Positions 1-11,179 of a DNA stretch of 64,000 nucleotides are shown here, one piece after another. The translations under genes were made by a program, and so were the position numbers. Source of the DNA: Liriodendron chinense (Eukaryota; Streptophyta; Magnoliopsida; Magnoliales; Magnoliaceae). The stretch spans positions 6,683,344-6,747,343 of the forward strand of contig ML058484.1 in the NCBI GenBank assembly GCA_003013855.2, in the 5' to 3' direction. The notes below the pieces were generated by a model. The model did not search any database and was not told where the DNA came from. It worked only from the letters and a program-made list of their open reading frames with translations. Positions within the stretch are counted from its first letter, which is position 1, and each line of letters begins with the position of its first letter.

Positions 1-215
1 GCACGAATTTGGCTAACCCAATAGAGTCCACATCAACTCAGTGTAAAGAAGCTAATGTTTTGACACTTGCACTATATAGAGATATCCACTGCGTAGGGGA
101 TAGTCCCTGATCATACAGAAAAGAATAACACTGCTAAGATTAGTATAAAAGAGATTGATTTGTATGTGAATAAAATTTCAAACTTGAAAATCAGAAATAG
201 TACTCTGCTACAATC
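1..215. other. No gene seen
   Basis: A/T-rich sequence with no open frame of note and no repeat that I recognise. It ends at the left target duplication of the Tourist-like element that follows. Confidence 0.5.
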
Positions 216-291
216 TAAGGGTGTGTTTGGCCTTTCTTGGTTCCGAAGAAGACACCAAAATGTGATTGAGATAAGAATGAGATCTTCCCAT

Positions 292-594
292 TGTAGGAGG
301 CGTCAGCAAACCCCCTGATATACATTGTTCTACCATTCCCTAAAAGCTCGAGCTTTCAGCGCAACCGGTCAGTAATATGGTATCAGAGCAGGACATCTGG
401 TGTTCGAGTCCCGGGGTTTGCAAATTCGGTATTATGGGCATCCGGTCTTATCTAAGCCTAGAGTATCACGTGCAGAGGCCCAATATAGTGCCCGCACATG
501 AGGGGAGGTGTTGGAGGCGTCAGCAAACCCCCTGATGTACATTGTTCTACGGTTCCCTAAAAGCTTGAGCTTTTAGTGCAACCGGTCAGTAACA
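292..594 (+). mobile_element. TRIM retrotransposon, complete, 303 bp
   Basis: Two 86-bp terminal repeats (292-377 and 509-594) begin TGT(A/T)GGAGGCG and end in GTCAGTAA(T/C)A. The primer binding site TGGTATCAGAGC (378-389), complementary to the 3' end of initiator Met tRNA, follows the left repeat directly. The purine tract gaggggagg (500-508) precedes the right repeat directly. The 5-bp repeat CCCAT flanks the element (287-291 and 595-599). There is no coding capacity in the roughly 130-bp interior, which defines a terminal-repeat retrotransposon in miniature. The two repeats differ at only a few positions, so the insertion looks fairly recent. Confidence 0.93.
378..389 (+). other. Primer binding site of the TRIM (initiator Met tRNA type)
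   Basis: TGGTATCAGAGC follows the last base of the left terminal repeat with no gap. It would prime minus-strand DNA synthesis, by enzymes supplied from an autonomous element. Confidence 0.9.
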
Positions 595-754
595 CCCATT
601 CCTATCTCAATAACGATATGGCTGGAAAAATTGGAAAACAGAAGCCTGCTTCAAGTCAGTTCCATTTTCTAGTGCCACCCCAAACACCATTGTATTAGTC
701 TAGCTTGGGAAGGTGGTTGACCACATTTACTTAGTTAACCCAAACACACCCTAA

Positions 755-1880
755 AAGGGTATAGAAAGAAAAACAATATCAGCTACTCCACATCATGCCC
801 CTTCATCGAGTAATAAGCAACTACTGTATCTCTTTGGTCCTCTGAAGATGACAACACAGCTATTGGAATACAATATCTGCCATTAGTACTCATGCAGAAA
901 ACCTTAGGAACGGGAACATGTGTATGAAAACCCAATGCTTCAAGAACCTGAGACATTAGAATAATTCAGAAGTCTTAAAATACAAAGCATTTTTTACTCC
1001 CATTTCAATATGACAATCAAACACTAAATTCAACAGAGATAACAAATATCATATTATGTTGTGTGTTAAGATAGAAAGCATGCAGTTATGCAGTCACAAG
1101 GCATGCACATGAGCAGTATTTGCATACAAATACATGTCACTCAACAAAAATTTCAAGTTAATGTGTAAGACAGGTAGATCGAAGCAGCTAATCAAGAAGC
1201 AATAAATGAAAAATAAGAGCATGCGCACGAGAAGATAGATTTACTTGGTTTGCCTTGATATGTGGCTGCGTCTAAAATCGATGAGAAGACGATCGAAGAA
1301 TCTTTGATATTCAGATATGTATGGAAGTAGAACAGAAGCTAACATTTACTACGGTTCTATTTCTTGGGAAATTCAAATATTCACCTTTTGTTTGGTAGTG
1401 AAAAGGTATAGCCCCACATTACTTGTCTTGAGAAAAGAGAAGCATGGTTTGGGCTATAAATACCCCCTCAACCTCTCTCATTTCTCAAGTCTCTGTTGTT
1501 GGGAAACCCTACCTTGCCTGATCAAGAATGGGAATAAAATATAATATAGGATAATAGGATATATGTTACAAATAAACATAAATATAAAGAATGAAAGGAA
1601 AGAGAGAGAAAAGAAACGAATTTGAAATCAAAATTTCGATGTTAAGTCATTGCATTTAATTGGTCTTTTCATATGCATTCGGTTTCTTCTCAACCAATTA
1701 ATATCTCTTCACAGCGAATGGTTGTCTTTTGGCAAGAGTGTCCTTTCAGTGAGAACACTGTTTTGAATACTATTTTAATAGGGGTGGAATCCAGAGATCA
1801 AATAAAACAAGTGCATATTACTTTTTTCTCAAATCCTTCATTCTATCTTGGCATACAACTGGTATGCTGGTTCTAGCATC
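755..1880. other. No gene seen; one possible promoter at 1411-1462
   Basis: This A/T-rich stretch has only short chance frames. The only structured item is an upstream-element-like motif and a TATA box, listed separately. No conserved protein or known repeat was recognised. Confidence 0.5.
1411..1462 (+). promoter_or_regulatory. Possible snRNA-type promoter: USE-like motif plus TATA box
   Basis: GCCCCACATTA (1411-1421) matches 8 of 11 positions of the plant snRNA upstream sequence element, RTCCCACATCG. TATAAATA lies at 1455-1462, leaving 33 bp between them, the spacing known for Pol II snRNA promoters in plants. The sequence expected to be transcribed, from about 1485, does not resemble U1, U2, U4, U5 or U6 RNA, so this could also serve a non-coding RNA or be chance. 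Confidence 0.3.
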
Positions 1881-1884
1881 TCCT

Positions 1885-2413
1885 TAATAGCTGGGCATTG
1901 CATGGGGGGACTTATGCATGTTAGGCACATGCACTGACACGTTTTGGAGAGGCTATTGGGATGTGCATATTAGACATGTGTTGACATGTTGGAAAGGGGC
2001 AATCCCAAGTGGGGCCCGCCGACACGTGCCAGCAACTGAGGGCTGCTAGACCTCCACCACTTCCAATGCACAGCCATACCCACCACCTCTAGATAGGGAG
2101 AGGGAGGTGCTGTATACATAGTAGAAGGGGAAATGAGTGAGAAGAGAGAGGAGAGATAAAGGAGAGAGAGAGGAGAGAGAGCAGAGTGTGCGTGCGCAAC
2201 AGTGAAAAGAAGAAAAGGACGGCCCATTCTCATGCTTGCTGAAGGTCGTATATATCAGCATATCATTGTCCCCATCGGATCAGGTAAGTGAATTGGCCCA
2301 TCTTCCCCTTGTGTGGTTGATTTTAACAGGCCATTGATTTTCGTGTTTTGGCTCTCCAATTCATCTATTGCATCGCTTGATCCGTAATAATACAACCCGC
2401 CACGCCGTCCGCA
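1885..2413 (+). mobile_element. LTR-like region of a degenerate Copia element (left end approximate)
   Basis: This block ends in CA at 2413, directly before a primer-binding-site-like sequence. It is similar on the opposite strand to about 10995-11770: both have a ccatcNgatcaggtaagt segment, a (GA)n tract, and a gtgggcccNcc segment followed by a GTG(T/C)CAGCA(G/A)CT block. That similarity identifies it as the LTR of one family. The left boundary could not be fixed. Confidence 0.55.
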
Positions 2414-4560
2414 TGGTATTAGAGCAATGATTGATGTGGTTTTGACAGAAGGAAATGGTGAAGCTTTTTGTTTTCAATATTATTCCGCACAAGTCACACA
2501 CATGAGAATACGCAACAAGCAATATGTATCTAATTACTTAACATGTATGTGCCATTGTGCGACAATGACCCTCGATGACATATCATTTGTAGATCGTAAA
2601 ACACGTAAAATCACTATGCACTGCATGAGTTTTTAGATGTGCCTATAATTTTAATGGCTTGTTGTAGGTATCACCTGACCATTGTCATTGATGGATTCTT
2701 TTATTGTCTTTTCGACTTTGATTGTTTTTATAATACCTAATTAGATAAGTAAAACTTTTGGGCTGAATTGATAATGATTGTATTGCCCCTATGTCAACTT
2801 GTTTAAGTGATGCCATCGTTTTGCATCATCGATGATGATTGTGCATGAATAAAATTAAAATAATATCTTGAATGTGTTTCCTGATTGACTGATATAGGAT
2901 CCTCTATTACATGATGTAGTGACAAGAAATAGTGTCTAAATCACTTGTGGCCAATCTTTTGAAAGGAGAAAAATTTGAATGGATATAACTTCAATGGCAA
3001 GCACAGATCTATCCAGATTTTGTTGAATGAAGAACATGTGTTATATACACTAAAAACCATTAGAACAAAACCATAAATAAAAAAATGAGGGTGTGCCCAT
3101 AAAGAACCTGAAACTTAAGCAACAAAAATATAAGAAGTGAAAGAAAAGCAATACAACAGTTAGAAATATCCTCCTTAGCTCTATGTATAAAAGATTTGAT
3201 TCCTATGTACAAAATCTATGAAATTGCTAAAGAAATGTGGGATGCCCTGATTGAATCATATGCTAGAATATCGGACATCAAAATCAAGACAATACAAATG
3301 GAATTCGATGCATACAGTATGCCCATTGGATGCTCTATCTAAGGTCATTAGGAAAATGTAACAGATGATGAATGATCTACGAAATGTAGGTTGTTTGTTA
3401 ACTAAAAATCATAAAATCATAGCAATTTTCAAATCCCTGGTAGATAATTGGCCCCATATCAAGGACATTCTAAATAAGATGAAGCAATAAAAACATTTAA
3501 AGATTTAGCACATCATTTGGAGCATGAAGTCGAATCTAGAATCGTTCAATCTAGAAGTGGTGTTGTTTTTTAAAGCAGAGACCAAGGTGATCAATCAAAG
3601 AAAACGTTTGAAACTCACGTAGACAAAGTTCTCCTATTAATTAATCTAATTCATCCAATCTTTCACATATTCCTCCTCATTTCTGTTCGTATCCACCTAG
3701 TCACCAATATTGACTACCCCAAACATATCCACCTCAAAACTAAATGCATCCATCTAGGTATCAATCAACCCATGAAGACTCCACAACCCTTCAAACTTTA
3801 AGACATGTGCATTGACCCCATGCAACAAAGAAGCAACTGTAAGAAGAGAAGTAGAGGATAAGGTGATGGTTCGTGCTTTATATGTGAAAAGCAAGGCCAT
3901 TGGGCCAAGAATTGCCCAGAACGCAGAGTGGTAAATTTTCTTCCACACATTAATTGTCTTTATACAGAGGTACTAATAGTCGATCTGAACTTTAACAAAT
4001 GAGTCATGGATTTAGGGGAAACAATGCATGGAATGAAGGATATAAAAGGCTTTATGAACTTTAAGACTATTCCACTTGGAAGCCACAAGCTATATATGGG
4101 AATCGGAAGACGTGATTAGAGTGGGTACATATTACCTCAAGTAAAAAACATGACATCTTCTGTTACTCAAAGACACTTTTGGTCTAGAATGAGAAGAAAT
4201 CTAGTATCTATTACGTGTCTAGTTAGAAGTTTGATGTATTTGTAAAGGTAGGGTTTCGCTAAGGAAAAACAATGTAGTACTTGCTTGGGGAGAATTGTCA
4301 GGAGATCTATTTAAATTAGATATTGTAGATGATTTTTCTTTAATGTCAAACAACTCATTTTTTATTAGTATGACCGATGCTAATAATGTATCTAAATCTA
4401 TTAAGTAGCACGACAGATTAGAACATATAGGAAAATATCATATGATGAAGGTAGCACGAGATGAGTTATTGAAAATATTGACAAAAGTATATTTATCCTT
4501 TTGTGAGTATTGTGTATCAGGAAAAGCGACTAAAAATCATTCCCTATGGCAATTATATCT
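2414..4560 (+). pseudogene. Degenerate Ty1/Copia gag-pol fragment
   Basis: A PBS-like TGGTATTAGAGC (2414-2425) opens the internal region. One mismatch separates it from the initiator-Met tRNA type. Around 2950-3060 the frame reads LLKGE.., NGYNFNG.. and a RSIQILLNEE-like block typical of Copia Gag N-termini. A CCHC zinc knuckle lies at 3874-3915. At about 4310-4530 is the HDRLEHIG..CEYCVSGK block of the GAG-pre-integrase region. Frameshifts and stops are frequent, and integrase, reverse transcriptase and RNase H are absent. This is a dead 5' fragment. Confidence 0.75.
3874..3915 (+). other. CCHC zinc knuckle codons of the Copia Gag
   Basis: Translation gives CFICEKQGHWAKNC, an exact CX2CX4HX4C nucleocapsid knuckle. 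It is followed by PER, as is common in plant Copia Gag. Confidence 0.85.
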
Positions 4561-4684
4561 AAATAACTTTTACATATTTAATATATATGGATTTTTAATC
4601 ATGACTTTGATTTTTTGAGAAATTAAATATATTGTCCTGTATTGTGAGTAATCATCAATAGATGTTATGAAATACTAACAGTCA

Positions 4685-5275
4685 TTTCAAGCTCACACAT
4701 TTAGATGTCTCCATATATTACTATGTATCACCTGCAAAAGTTCTTTAGATCTAGTTGCCTTAGATAATGGTTTTTTAATCGCTTTTCCTGACATACAATA
4801 CTCGCAAAAGGGTAAATCTACTCTTGTTAATGATCTCAATAACCCATCTCGCACTAACCTTATCATATGATCTTTTCCTATATGTCCCCATCTGTTGTGC
4901 CACTTAATAGATTCAGATATAATACTAGCATCGGTTATACCAAAAAAAAAAATGAGTTGTTTGACATTGACGTTATTTACAACATTTAGTTTAAAAAGAT
5001 CTTCTAACAATTCTCCCCAAGCAGGTATTATATTGTTTTCTCTTAGTGAAACTCAACCTTTACATATTCTTGCATCAAAATTCTCTCTAACTAAACGTGT
5101 GACAAACATTAGATTTCCTCTCATTATAGGAGGCATTTCTCATATATACCTTGTGGCTTTCGAGTGGGATAGTCCAAAAGTCCACAAAGTCTTTTTTTTT
5201 TTTTTTTTTAATCCTTTATTACATGCCTTGTTGCCTCTGAATCGACAATCCATTTGTTAACATTTAGATCAACCA
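4685..5275 (-). pseudogene. Copia GAG-pre-integrase fragment, opposite strand
   Basis: The minus-strand frame at 4693-5010 contains KWHNRWGHIGKDHMIRLVRD and FCEYCMSGKA. This is the His/Cys-bearing pre-integrase segment, homologous to the plus-strand copy at about 4250-4550. The similarity continues to about 5180 (AWGELLEDLFKLN and the sequence before it). The segment was probably continuous with 6612-7200 before other repeats entered between them. Confidence 0.7.
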
Positions 5276-6611
5276 TTATTCAGTGTATCCCCGATATTAT
5301 CGAAATATCCTCGACATTATCCCTATCTCTTGCTCAACGATACCGACAACATTAGTAGTCTTAGAAACTCCAAGTATTGACGATGTATTGCTAAGTATCA
5401 CTAATATAACGATACCGCCAATGTATCACCAATATTTTCTACTGTGTAAATTCCAAACGTCGCTTATATCGCCACTATATCGGCAATATATTTCAATAAT
5501 ATCGCCAATGTATTGATATTGCCAAAAATCCATTTATTAAGAAACTTTCCAATTCAACTTTTTTATGGGTGCATGGTTATATGCGGTGTTTAAAGTGTTG
5601 ATGATGATATCAACCATATTGTAATATTATTGTCATCGCAACATGGGTGATATCGAGACCACAATCTTTCGTTTCCTATGACAACATATGCTTTTAGGAA
5701 GGGATGGATAGATGGGATGGAAGGGGTGGTTGGACTGGTTTGATTTCCATTTTACAATGTAAATACATTGTAAATAGTCAATATTATTTACACTGTTATT
5801 TCCTTCTCTTATCCCAAAGTTGAGAGTGATCGGTTAAATTTTTTTCCACAAAACAGATGTGGGAAAAAAGTTGGAGCGCAAAAACTATGTGGGCCACCAT
5901 GATGTATAGATCATATCCATGTTGTCCATCCATTTTGCCAGCTTAGATCTAAAGATTAAGTGAACCACACCAGACTAAAAAGTGGGAATTGAACTTACTG
6001 TTAAAAATTGCTTGGGGTCCACATAAATTTTGGATCAAGCTGATTTTTTTATTTTCCTTTATCCATGTCTGTATAATCTCATCAATAGGTCGGATGACAA
6101 ATAAACATTAGCATGGGCCCTAGGAAGGCATTAACTTTTGATGGTTGAGGTCCGTCACAACCACTGTTTCATGTATTGTGGTCCATTTGAGTTGTAGATT
6201 TGCCTCATTGTTGGACGCATGCCCTAAAATGGGCTTGTGGAACAGATGGATGACATGTACATAATATATTCATCATGATGGGCTCCACATTTTTGTGCAT
6301 GTACAAATAAATGAAATTCAATTAAACTAATCACAATTTTCAAGGCAGTAATTTAAAAAAAAAAACAAACGACTGTAAAAGGTAATAATGACCCATTTAC
6401 ATTGCATTTACAGGTAATTAGCAAAATCAAACAGGCCCTAAATGGAAACTTATTATATATGCATTTTTTTATTCCTAAACATGCAAATATGTGTATTTTA
6501 ACTTCTCCTAAAGTTTCATCGAAAAAATCCACCGGTTTCCTCATGTTTCCCCGCATTTCTGGTTATCAACGATATTATCGGTGATATTGATATTGTTTCT
6601 GTATTGGCGAC
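5276..6611. repeat. Insertion splitting the minus-strand Copia copy; AT-rich 'atatcg' repeat plus a foldback element
   Basis: The two halves of the minus-strand Copia fragment lie on either side. The edges of this block (about 5281-5530 and 6540-6611) are rich in degenerate cgatattatcg and caccaatat motifs. The centre holds a foldback MITE. No coding capacity was recognised. Confidence 0.5.
5877..6299. mobile_element. Foldback MITE, family A, diverged
   Basis: The left arm (cgcaaaaactatgtgggcc...catgatgta...ccgtc-like) is the inverted counterpart of the right arm (atcatgatgggctccacatttttgtgca). Between them is the family-A spacer, which includes a ttttggatcaagctga block. No target duplication could be read. 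Confidence 0.65.
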
Positions 6612-7200
6612 GCAGTGAAACTTAAAGCAATTTCAATACTTGGAACAGTGAGATCAACTATCAATACCTCTATGCAAACACAACTAAGGGGTGGAAGAAA
6701 ATTAACCGCTTTGCATTCGGGGTAAGATCGGGCCTGATAACCTTGTTTTCCATATAATGCTCTAATGGGCTAAATCCTTAAATGTCTTTATGACTTCATT
6801 GTGATTTTGAATGTCTTTAATGTGGAACGAAAAATCTAACAAGGATCGGAATATTGCTATAATTTTTTTGGTTTCAGTTAACACGCAACCTACATTTTGT
6901 AGATCATTCATCATTTGATCCATTTTCATGCATCTTATATGCATTGAACTCCATTTGCATTGTCCTCATTTTGGCAGCCGATATTCTAGCATTTGATTCA
7001 ATCAGCGCACCCCACATTTCTTTTTAGCAGTTTCATAGATTTCATAAGTGGGAATCAATTCTTTATACATAAAGTTAAGAATGATATTTTTAATTGTTCT
7101 ATTGTTTTTATTCCATTTCTTAGATTTTTATTGCTCAAAGTTTTAGACTCTTTATGTGCACATCATCATTTTCTATTTTAGGTTTCCTTCTAATGCTTCT
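6612..7200 (-). pseudogene. Copia gag fragment, opposite strand
   Basis: The minus frame at 6762-6944 (MDQMMNDLQNVG, then TKKIIAIFRSLLD and IKTFKDLAH) matches the plus-strand gag at about 3355-3510. Near 6690-6740 the tail behind the zinc knuckle is again recognisable (AVNFLPP-like). A stretch matching 3510-3905 is deleted. It belongs with the segment at 4685-5275. Confidence 0.7.
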
Positions 7201-7499
7201 GTAAACACCCTACCTAAATCAGAAAGGCACTACTCTTGAACTAATTGGCTATGTGTCGATAAAACTACACCCAGAATTCCCATAGGCAGTTGATCACTTG
7301 AGTAAATTCATAGGAAAAACCCCAAGCTCATCCCGAATTGCATCGCCGGACCCAATCCATAGATTCCCAACTCCTGATCCCTCAATAGGAGCCATCAAGC
7401 GGTGCTTGCCAAAATTCATTGTCCCAGCTCATTATGATAAAGCTGCACTTATCCACCAAATGGAACTTTGAAAGTCAAAAAAAAAAAAAAAAAGACATT

Positions 7500-7766
7500 A
7501 GGACCAAACCTCCTTCCAAAAAAGATGGATGGCTTGGATTACCCGATCTGTGACCCCATGGCTCAGAATCAACCATGAAAGGCCAAATAAGAAGGAAAAA
7601 CCGTGGTTGTTGGACCCAAACCAGAGAAGTAAAACATTGGCCGACCGTGAGCCGACGGCCACCTGGCACCCTTTCACACCAACCAGGGATATGGATCCCT
7701 TTTGACCGATCTTGTATGGCAAAATTTTGCCAAGTGACCACCGTCATAACACTAGGAGCCGACTGC
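7500..7766. repeat. Direct repeat, left copy (possible LTR)
   Basis: About 265 bp, starting ccaaacctccttcc and ending near aggagcc, recur in the same orientation at 9447-9713 with moderate divergence. The pair encloses about 1.68 kb. No TG...CA ends, primer binding site or target duplication could be fixed, so an LTR nature is inferred only. Confidence 0.6.
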
Positions 7767-9446
7767 GACATGCAGGTCATCGAATTCTCTATGCAAAAGG
7801 AGGATTTAGCCCTTGCGACCTCCGATATTGTGCCACCTTTGGCTCCTAATCTTCTTTCTCATTAGACGTGCTCTCTTTGTCTTGCGGATTGAATTATTTT
7901 CCCTTCGGGATGAGGAGAGGGATGTCTTACGTATGTACATTTGCTAAGGGTGCTCGAGCTTCACCATGTGGATATTGATTGGCATATGTTGAGTATTGTT
8001 GTCCACTACTGGGTTCAGGAGCTGAATCCGTTCGCTTTTAGTGATGTGAGGTTGGGTCCCTCTTCAAGGAGCTGGCCATCTTGATTGGCCTTCCTTCTTC
8101 TGCTAATATGGACATTCCTGCTATTAATGTCCGCTAGTGGACGAGTTATCAAAATACTTCGGCTTGCATGTCGACCTGGAAAATTTCAGTATGGACCTTT
8201 TGTATGATTGTTTCACTATTGATCGTGGTGGGGTTGGCACCAAGTGCTTCATGCATTGCATGAATGCCTTGATTTTCTGTTTTTGGCTAAGCTTTTGTTC
8301 TCTAGTTGGCCCCATGCATTCCCGTCCAATTCGTACGATGTCCATCGCGTGGTTGTTCGACGACGATCGAAGGCTGGAAGGGCTAAATCCTTCTATGGCA
8401 TATACAACTCGACAACCTGCATGTCTCCATCTAACCATTCAACGATCAAGGCCATTACTTCATCGTAGTGAGGCTGTGATGTGCCGAAAGGATCTCGGGA
8501 GGATGACGAATGATTAGACGACGGTTGTCATAATGGCAGGTCCCATAGGAGAGAAACAACAGCTAGACAACAAGGGCAATCAACAAAAAAAGAAACCATT
8601 GCCATCGATGTTGGACTAATAGACAACAAGTGTTTCCTAGGAAGAATATAAAACGCAAACCATCAGCCTCTGGCAAGTCGACGATTGCGGAAAAACTCAG
8701 GCAGTGCCACATACTACATTCAAAAGACCTCCGTCGCTAAATTTTGTGGAAACATGCAGCCACGTAACCGTCGGCATCTAGCGAGCCAATGATCGAAGTT
8801 GGCCGTGTGGTGTATGCAACCGCCTACCGACATCTCAGGAGGCTTAAAACCTGACTTTAAGGGGACATGTAGATCGTCAACCCATGGGAAGTCGATGGTG
8901 AGATTCATGCAAGAGCTTCCATTGGCCTATTCTCTAAGCTTCTAGGAGGGTTTACGTACCCTCAAAATCCGCGACTGATAAAACAGAGTGAAATGCGATG
9001 CACTAAAAGGCTACGATCGCAAAACACGAAGACAACAACCAAAGGCCACTGAAGCTCAGGCATGCAATGAACGTAAGAAAAGCTACAAAAAAAAGGCCCA
9101 GGTAATAGAACATCACAAGCAAATCAAGAACTCAAATAAGACAAGCCAACTATACATTATACTGAAAGGAGTTCAAGTATAATACGAGAAAAAGAAGAGG
9201 GAAAACAGAACAAGAGCTCCAAAGGTAATAGCCTCCGCAGGCTAGTCATCATCCTCTTCCTCCTCATATATGGCTTCCCGACAGCTGTGGGTACAATGCG
9301 AATTCCGAGAGCCGCTTGCCCATGCAGGTGGCCCCTCAGGCATATGCCGCACCAGCACGTCTCCTGTAGCATACGGGTCCCCATCCGTGCCCAATGAATA
9401 TCCAGTAGCACAAGCCTTGCGTCGTAGACTATGTACCAGTCTTTTA
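7767..9446. other. Interior between the direct repeats; no gene identified
   Basis: At about 7890-8290 on the plus strand there are shifted pieces of frame, such as LFKELAILIGLP and DELSKYFGLHVDLENF, that look like decayed coding sequence. I could not assign them to a family. The rest, including 9242-9470, gives overlapping frames on both strands with no recognisable motif. Confidence 0.35.
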
Positions 9447-9713
9447 GGGCCAAACCTCCTTCCCAAAAAGATGGATGGCTTGGATCACCCAATCCATAAT
9501 CCCACAACTCAGAATCAACCATGAAATGCCAAAGTAGAAGGAAAAATCGCAGCCATTAGACCCAAAATAGAGAAAAACAAACCGTCGGCTGGTCGCGAGC
9601 TGATGGCCACCTGGCACCCTTTCGCACCAACCAGGGATTGGATCCCTTCTAACTGATCTTGCATGAAAAAATTTTGCCAAGTGTCCACCGTCGGCTCACC
9701 AGGAGCCAACAAT
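9447..9713. repeat. Direct repeat, right copy (possible LTR)
   Basis: Partner of 7500-7766. Shared blocks include gatggatggcttggat, ctcagaatcaaccatgaaa, gccacctggcaccctttc and aattttgccaagtg. The interval between copies is about 1.95 kb start to start. Confidence 0.6.
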
Positions 9714-10229
9714 TTTCATCTATAAATTCGACTTCTAGCTCCGGTTCAGCAAGAAATGGAAAAGGTGGAAGGAGGTAGAGAATCCCGAGAAAACTGAATT
9801 AGGCCCACACGCCCATCAAGAAGGGGAGCTCTATTATCTAGGAAGCCCAAAATTGCCATACATGTGCCTAGATTCCAATCAACACAGGCCAGCTACAGAA
9901 AAGTCAATTTGTTAGAACAAGTTAGACAGTTCAAGAGTAAGGTTAGATTTAGGGACATCCGGCTAACCGTTTTGACCAAAAAGGGTGCCTGACTTTCCTT
10001 TTTCCTGCTCACATCTCTATCAAGCTCAGAACGCAGTCCACTCCGCACATTCTGGCATATCACCTGCTATTTTATACATTTAGTTGCATTAACTTCTATT
10101 TATTCATTTTATTTATTCTACTCGCCTTCACGTAGTCACTTGATTCTGCGTGGCATGGATAGAAATAATTTTTTTTTGTCTGGTATTGCATAACCAAGGA
10201 AACGTGGTAACACCAATCAGATCACCTAC
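9714..10229. other. No gene seen
   Basis: Unremarkable sequence between the direct-repeat unit and the minus-strand Copia fragment. No frame or repeat was recognised. Confidence 0.5.
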
Positions 10230-10980
10230 ACCTCACAGAACAGCAAAAAAAAAAGTGGCAAGCGTGTGAGCCTCCATCCTCTCTCCCAACGCAACCAATC
10301 GCGTTGAGACGGAAGGGTCAAGCCTCGTGGGCGGCGTTCACAGCTTCTTACTATATATAGCACATCTTCTTCATCCAACAAAATCTTAACAGATCCGCAC
10401 CAATCATTGAAGTTATATTCCTTCAAGTGCATCTCCTTTGAAAAAAAAAAAAAAAAAGTGGCCAAAACTAATATAGATGCCAATTGTTGTCACTACATTA
10501 AGTAAGAGAATATCATATATTAGTCGACCAGAAAACACATTCGTGATATTATTTTTATTTTATTCATCCGCAATCATTAGCGGTTCAAAATAATGGCATC
10601 ACTCAGACAAATTGACACAATGGTAATACAATCATTATCAATCTTATCCAAAAGTTCCATTTATCTGATTGGGCGTCTTAAAAGTCAAAGTTGTAAAGAC
10701 AATAAAGGAAACCCTCCATGGCAATAGTCAGGGGACACCACAATAAATTATTAAAATTATAAGTCACACCTAAAAAATCTATGTATTACAATATAAATTC
10801 TATATTTTACAACATTTAAATAAAACGTCGCCGTGGGCCACTGTTGCATAATGGCGCACACGCACATTAGAGAAATTAGAAATATATCTTTTGCTGCATA
10901 TCACAGGCAGTGTGATCTGTGCATGGCAATATAAAAAAAATATATTTGCCATTTTCTCCATTAGAATCGCATAAATTGAT
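10230..10980 (-). pseudogene. Copia gag 5' fragment, minus strand
   Basis: The minus strand reads LKEYNFNDWCGSVKILLDEE at about 10370-10440, a Copia Gag N-terminal block homologous to about 2950-3060 on the plus strand. The stretch 10550-10870 matches plus-strand 2530-2760 (gccattNtgcNacaNtg and ttgacttt blocks). The frame changes after the Gag block and nothing further downstream of pol is present. Confidence 0.65.
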
Positions 10981-10992
10981 GCTCTGATACCA
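10981..10992 (-). other. Primer binding site of the minus-strand Copia copy
   Basis: The minus strand reads TGGTATCAGAGC, a perfect initiator-Met tRNA site, between the LTR-like block (from 10993 upward) and the gag fragment. Confidence 0.75.
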
Positions 10993-11179
10993 CTATTGGG
11001 TGTGGGCGACCAATGTGGAATGTTATATTTTTGTCATAAATACGAAGCAGGCAATGCAATTACACGACCTAATCAAGGAGCTGAAACAAAAAAATCATTG
11101 CACGTTCAAATCAATCACACAAAGAGAAAGACAAGCCAATTTACTTACCTGATCTGATGGCGAGATGGTATACCGATAT

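Larger units (their letters stand above)
219..751. mobile_element. Tourist-like MITE (PIF/Harbinger type), interrupted by a TRIM
   Basis: The ends are inverted repeats, gggtgtgtttgg on the left and ccaaacacaccc on the right. They are flanked by the 3-bp direct repeat TAA (216-218 and 752-754), the target duplication typical of PIF/Harbinger MITEs. Removing the 303-bp TRIM inserted at 292 and one copy of its 5-bp target leaves about 225 bp, an ordinary Tourist length. No transposase is present, so the element is non-autonomous. Confidence 0.8.

Noticed and set aside
7875..8520. Possible plant mobile domain or gag-like protein
   Set aside because: Only short scattered phrases (LFKELAILIGLP) resemble such domains, and they lie in shifted frames with stops.
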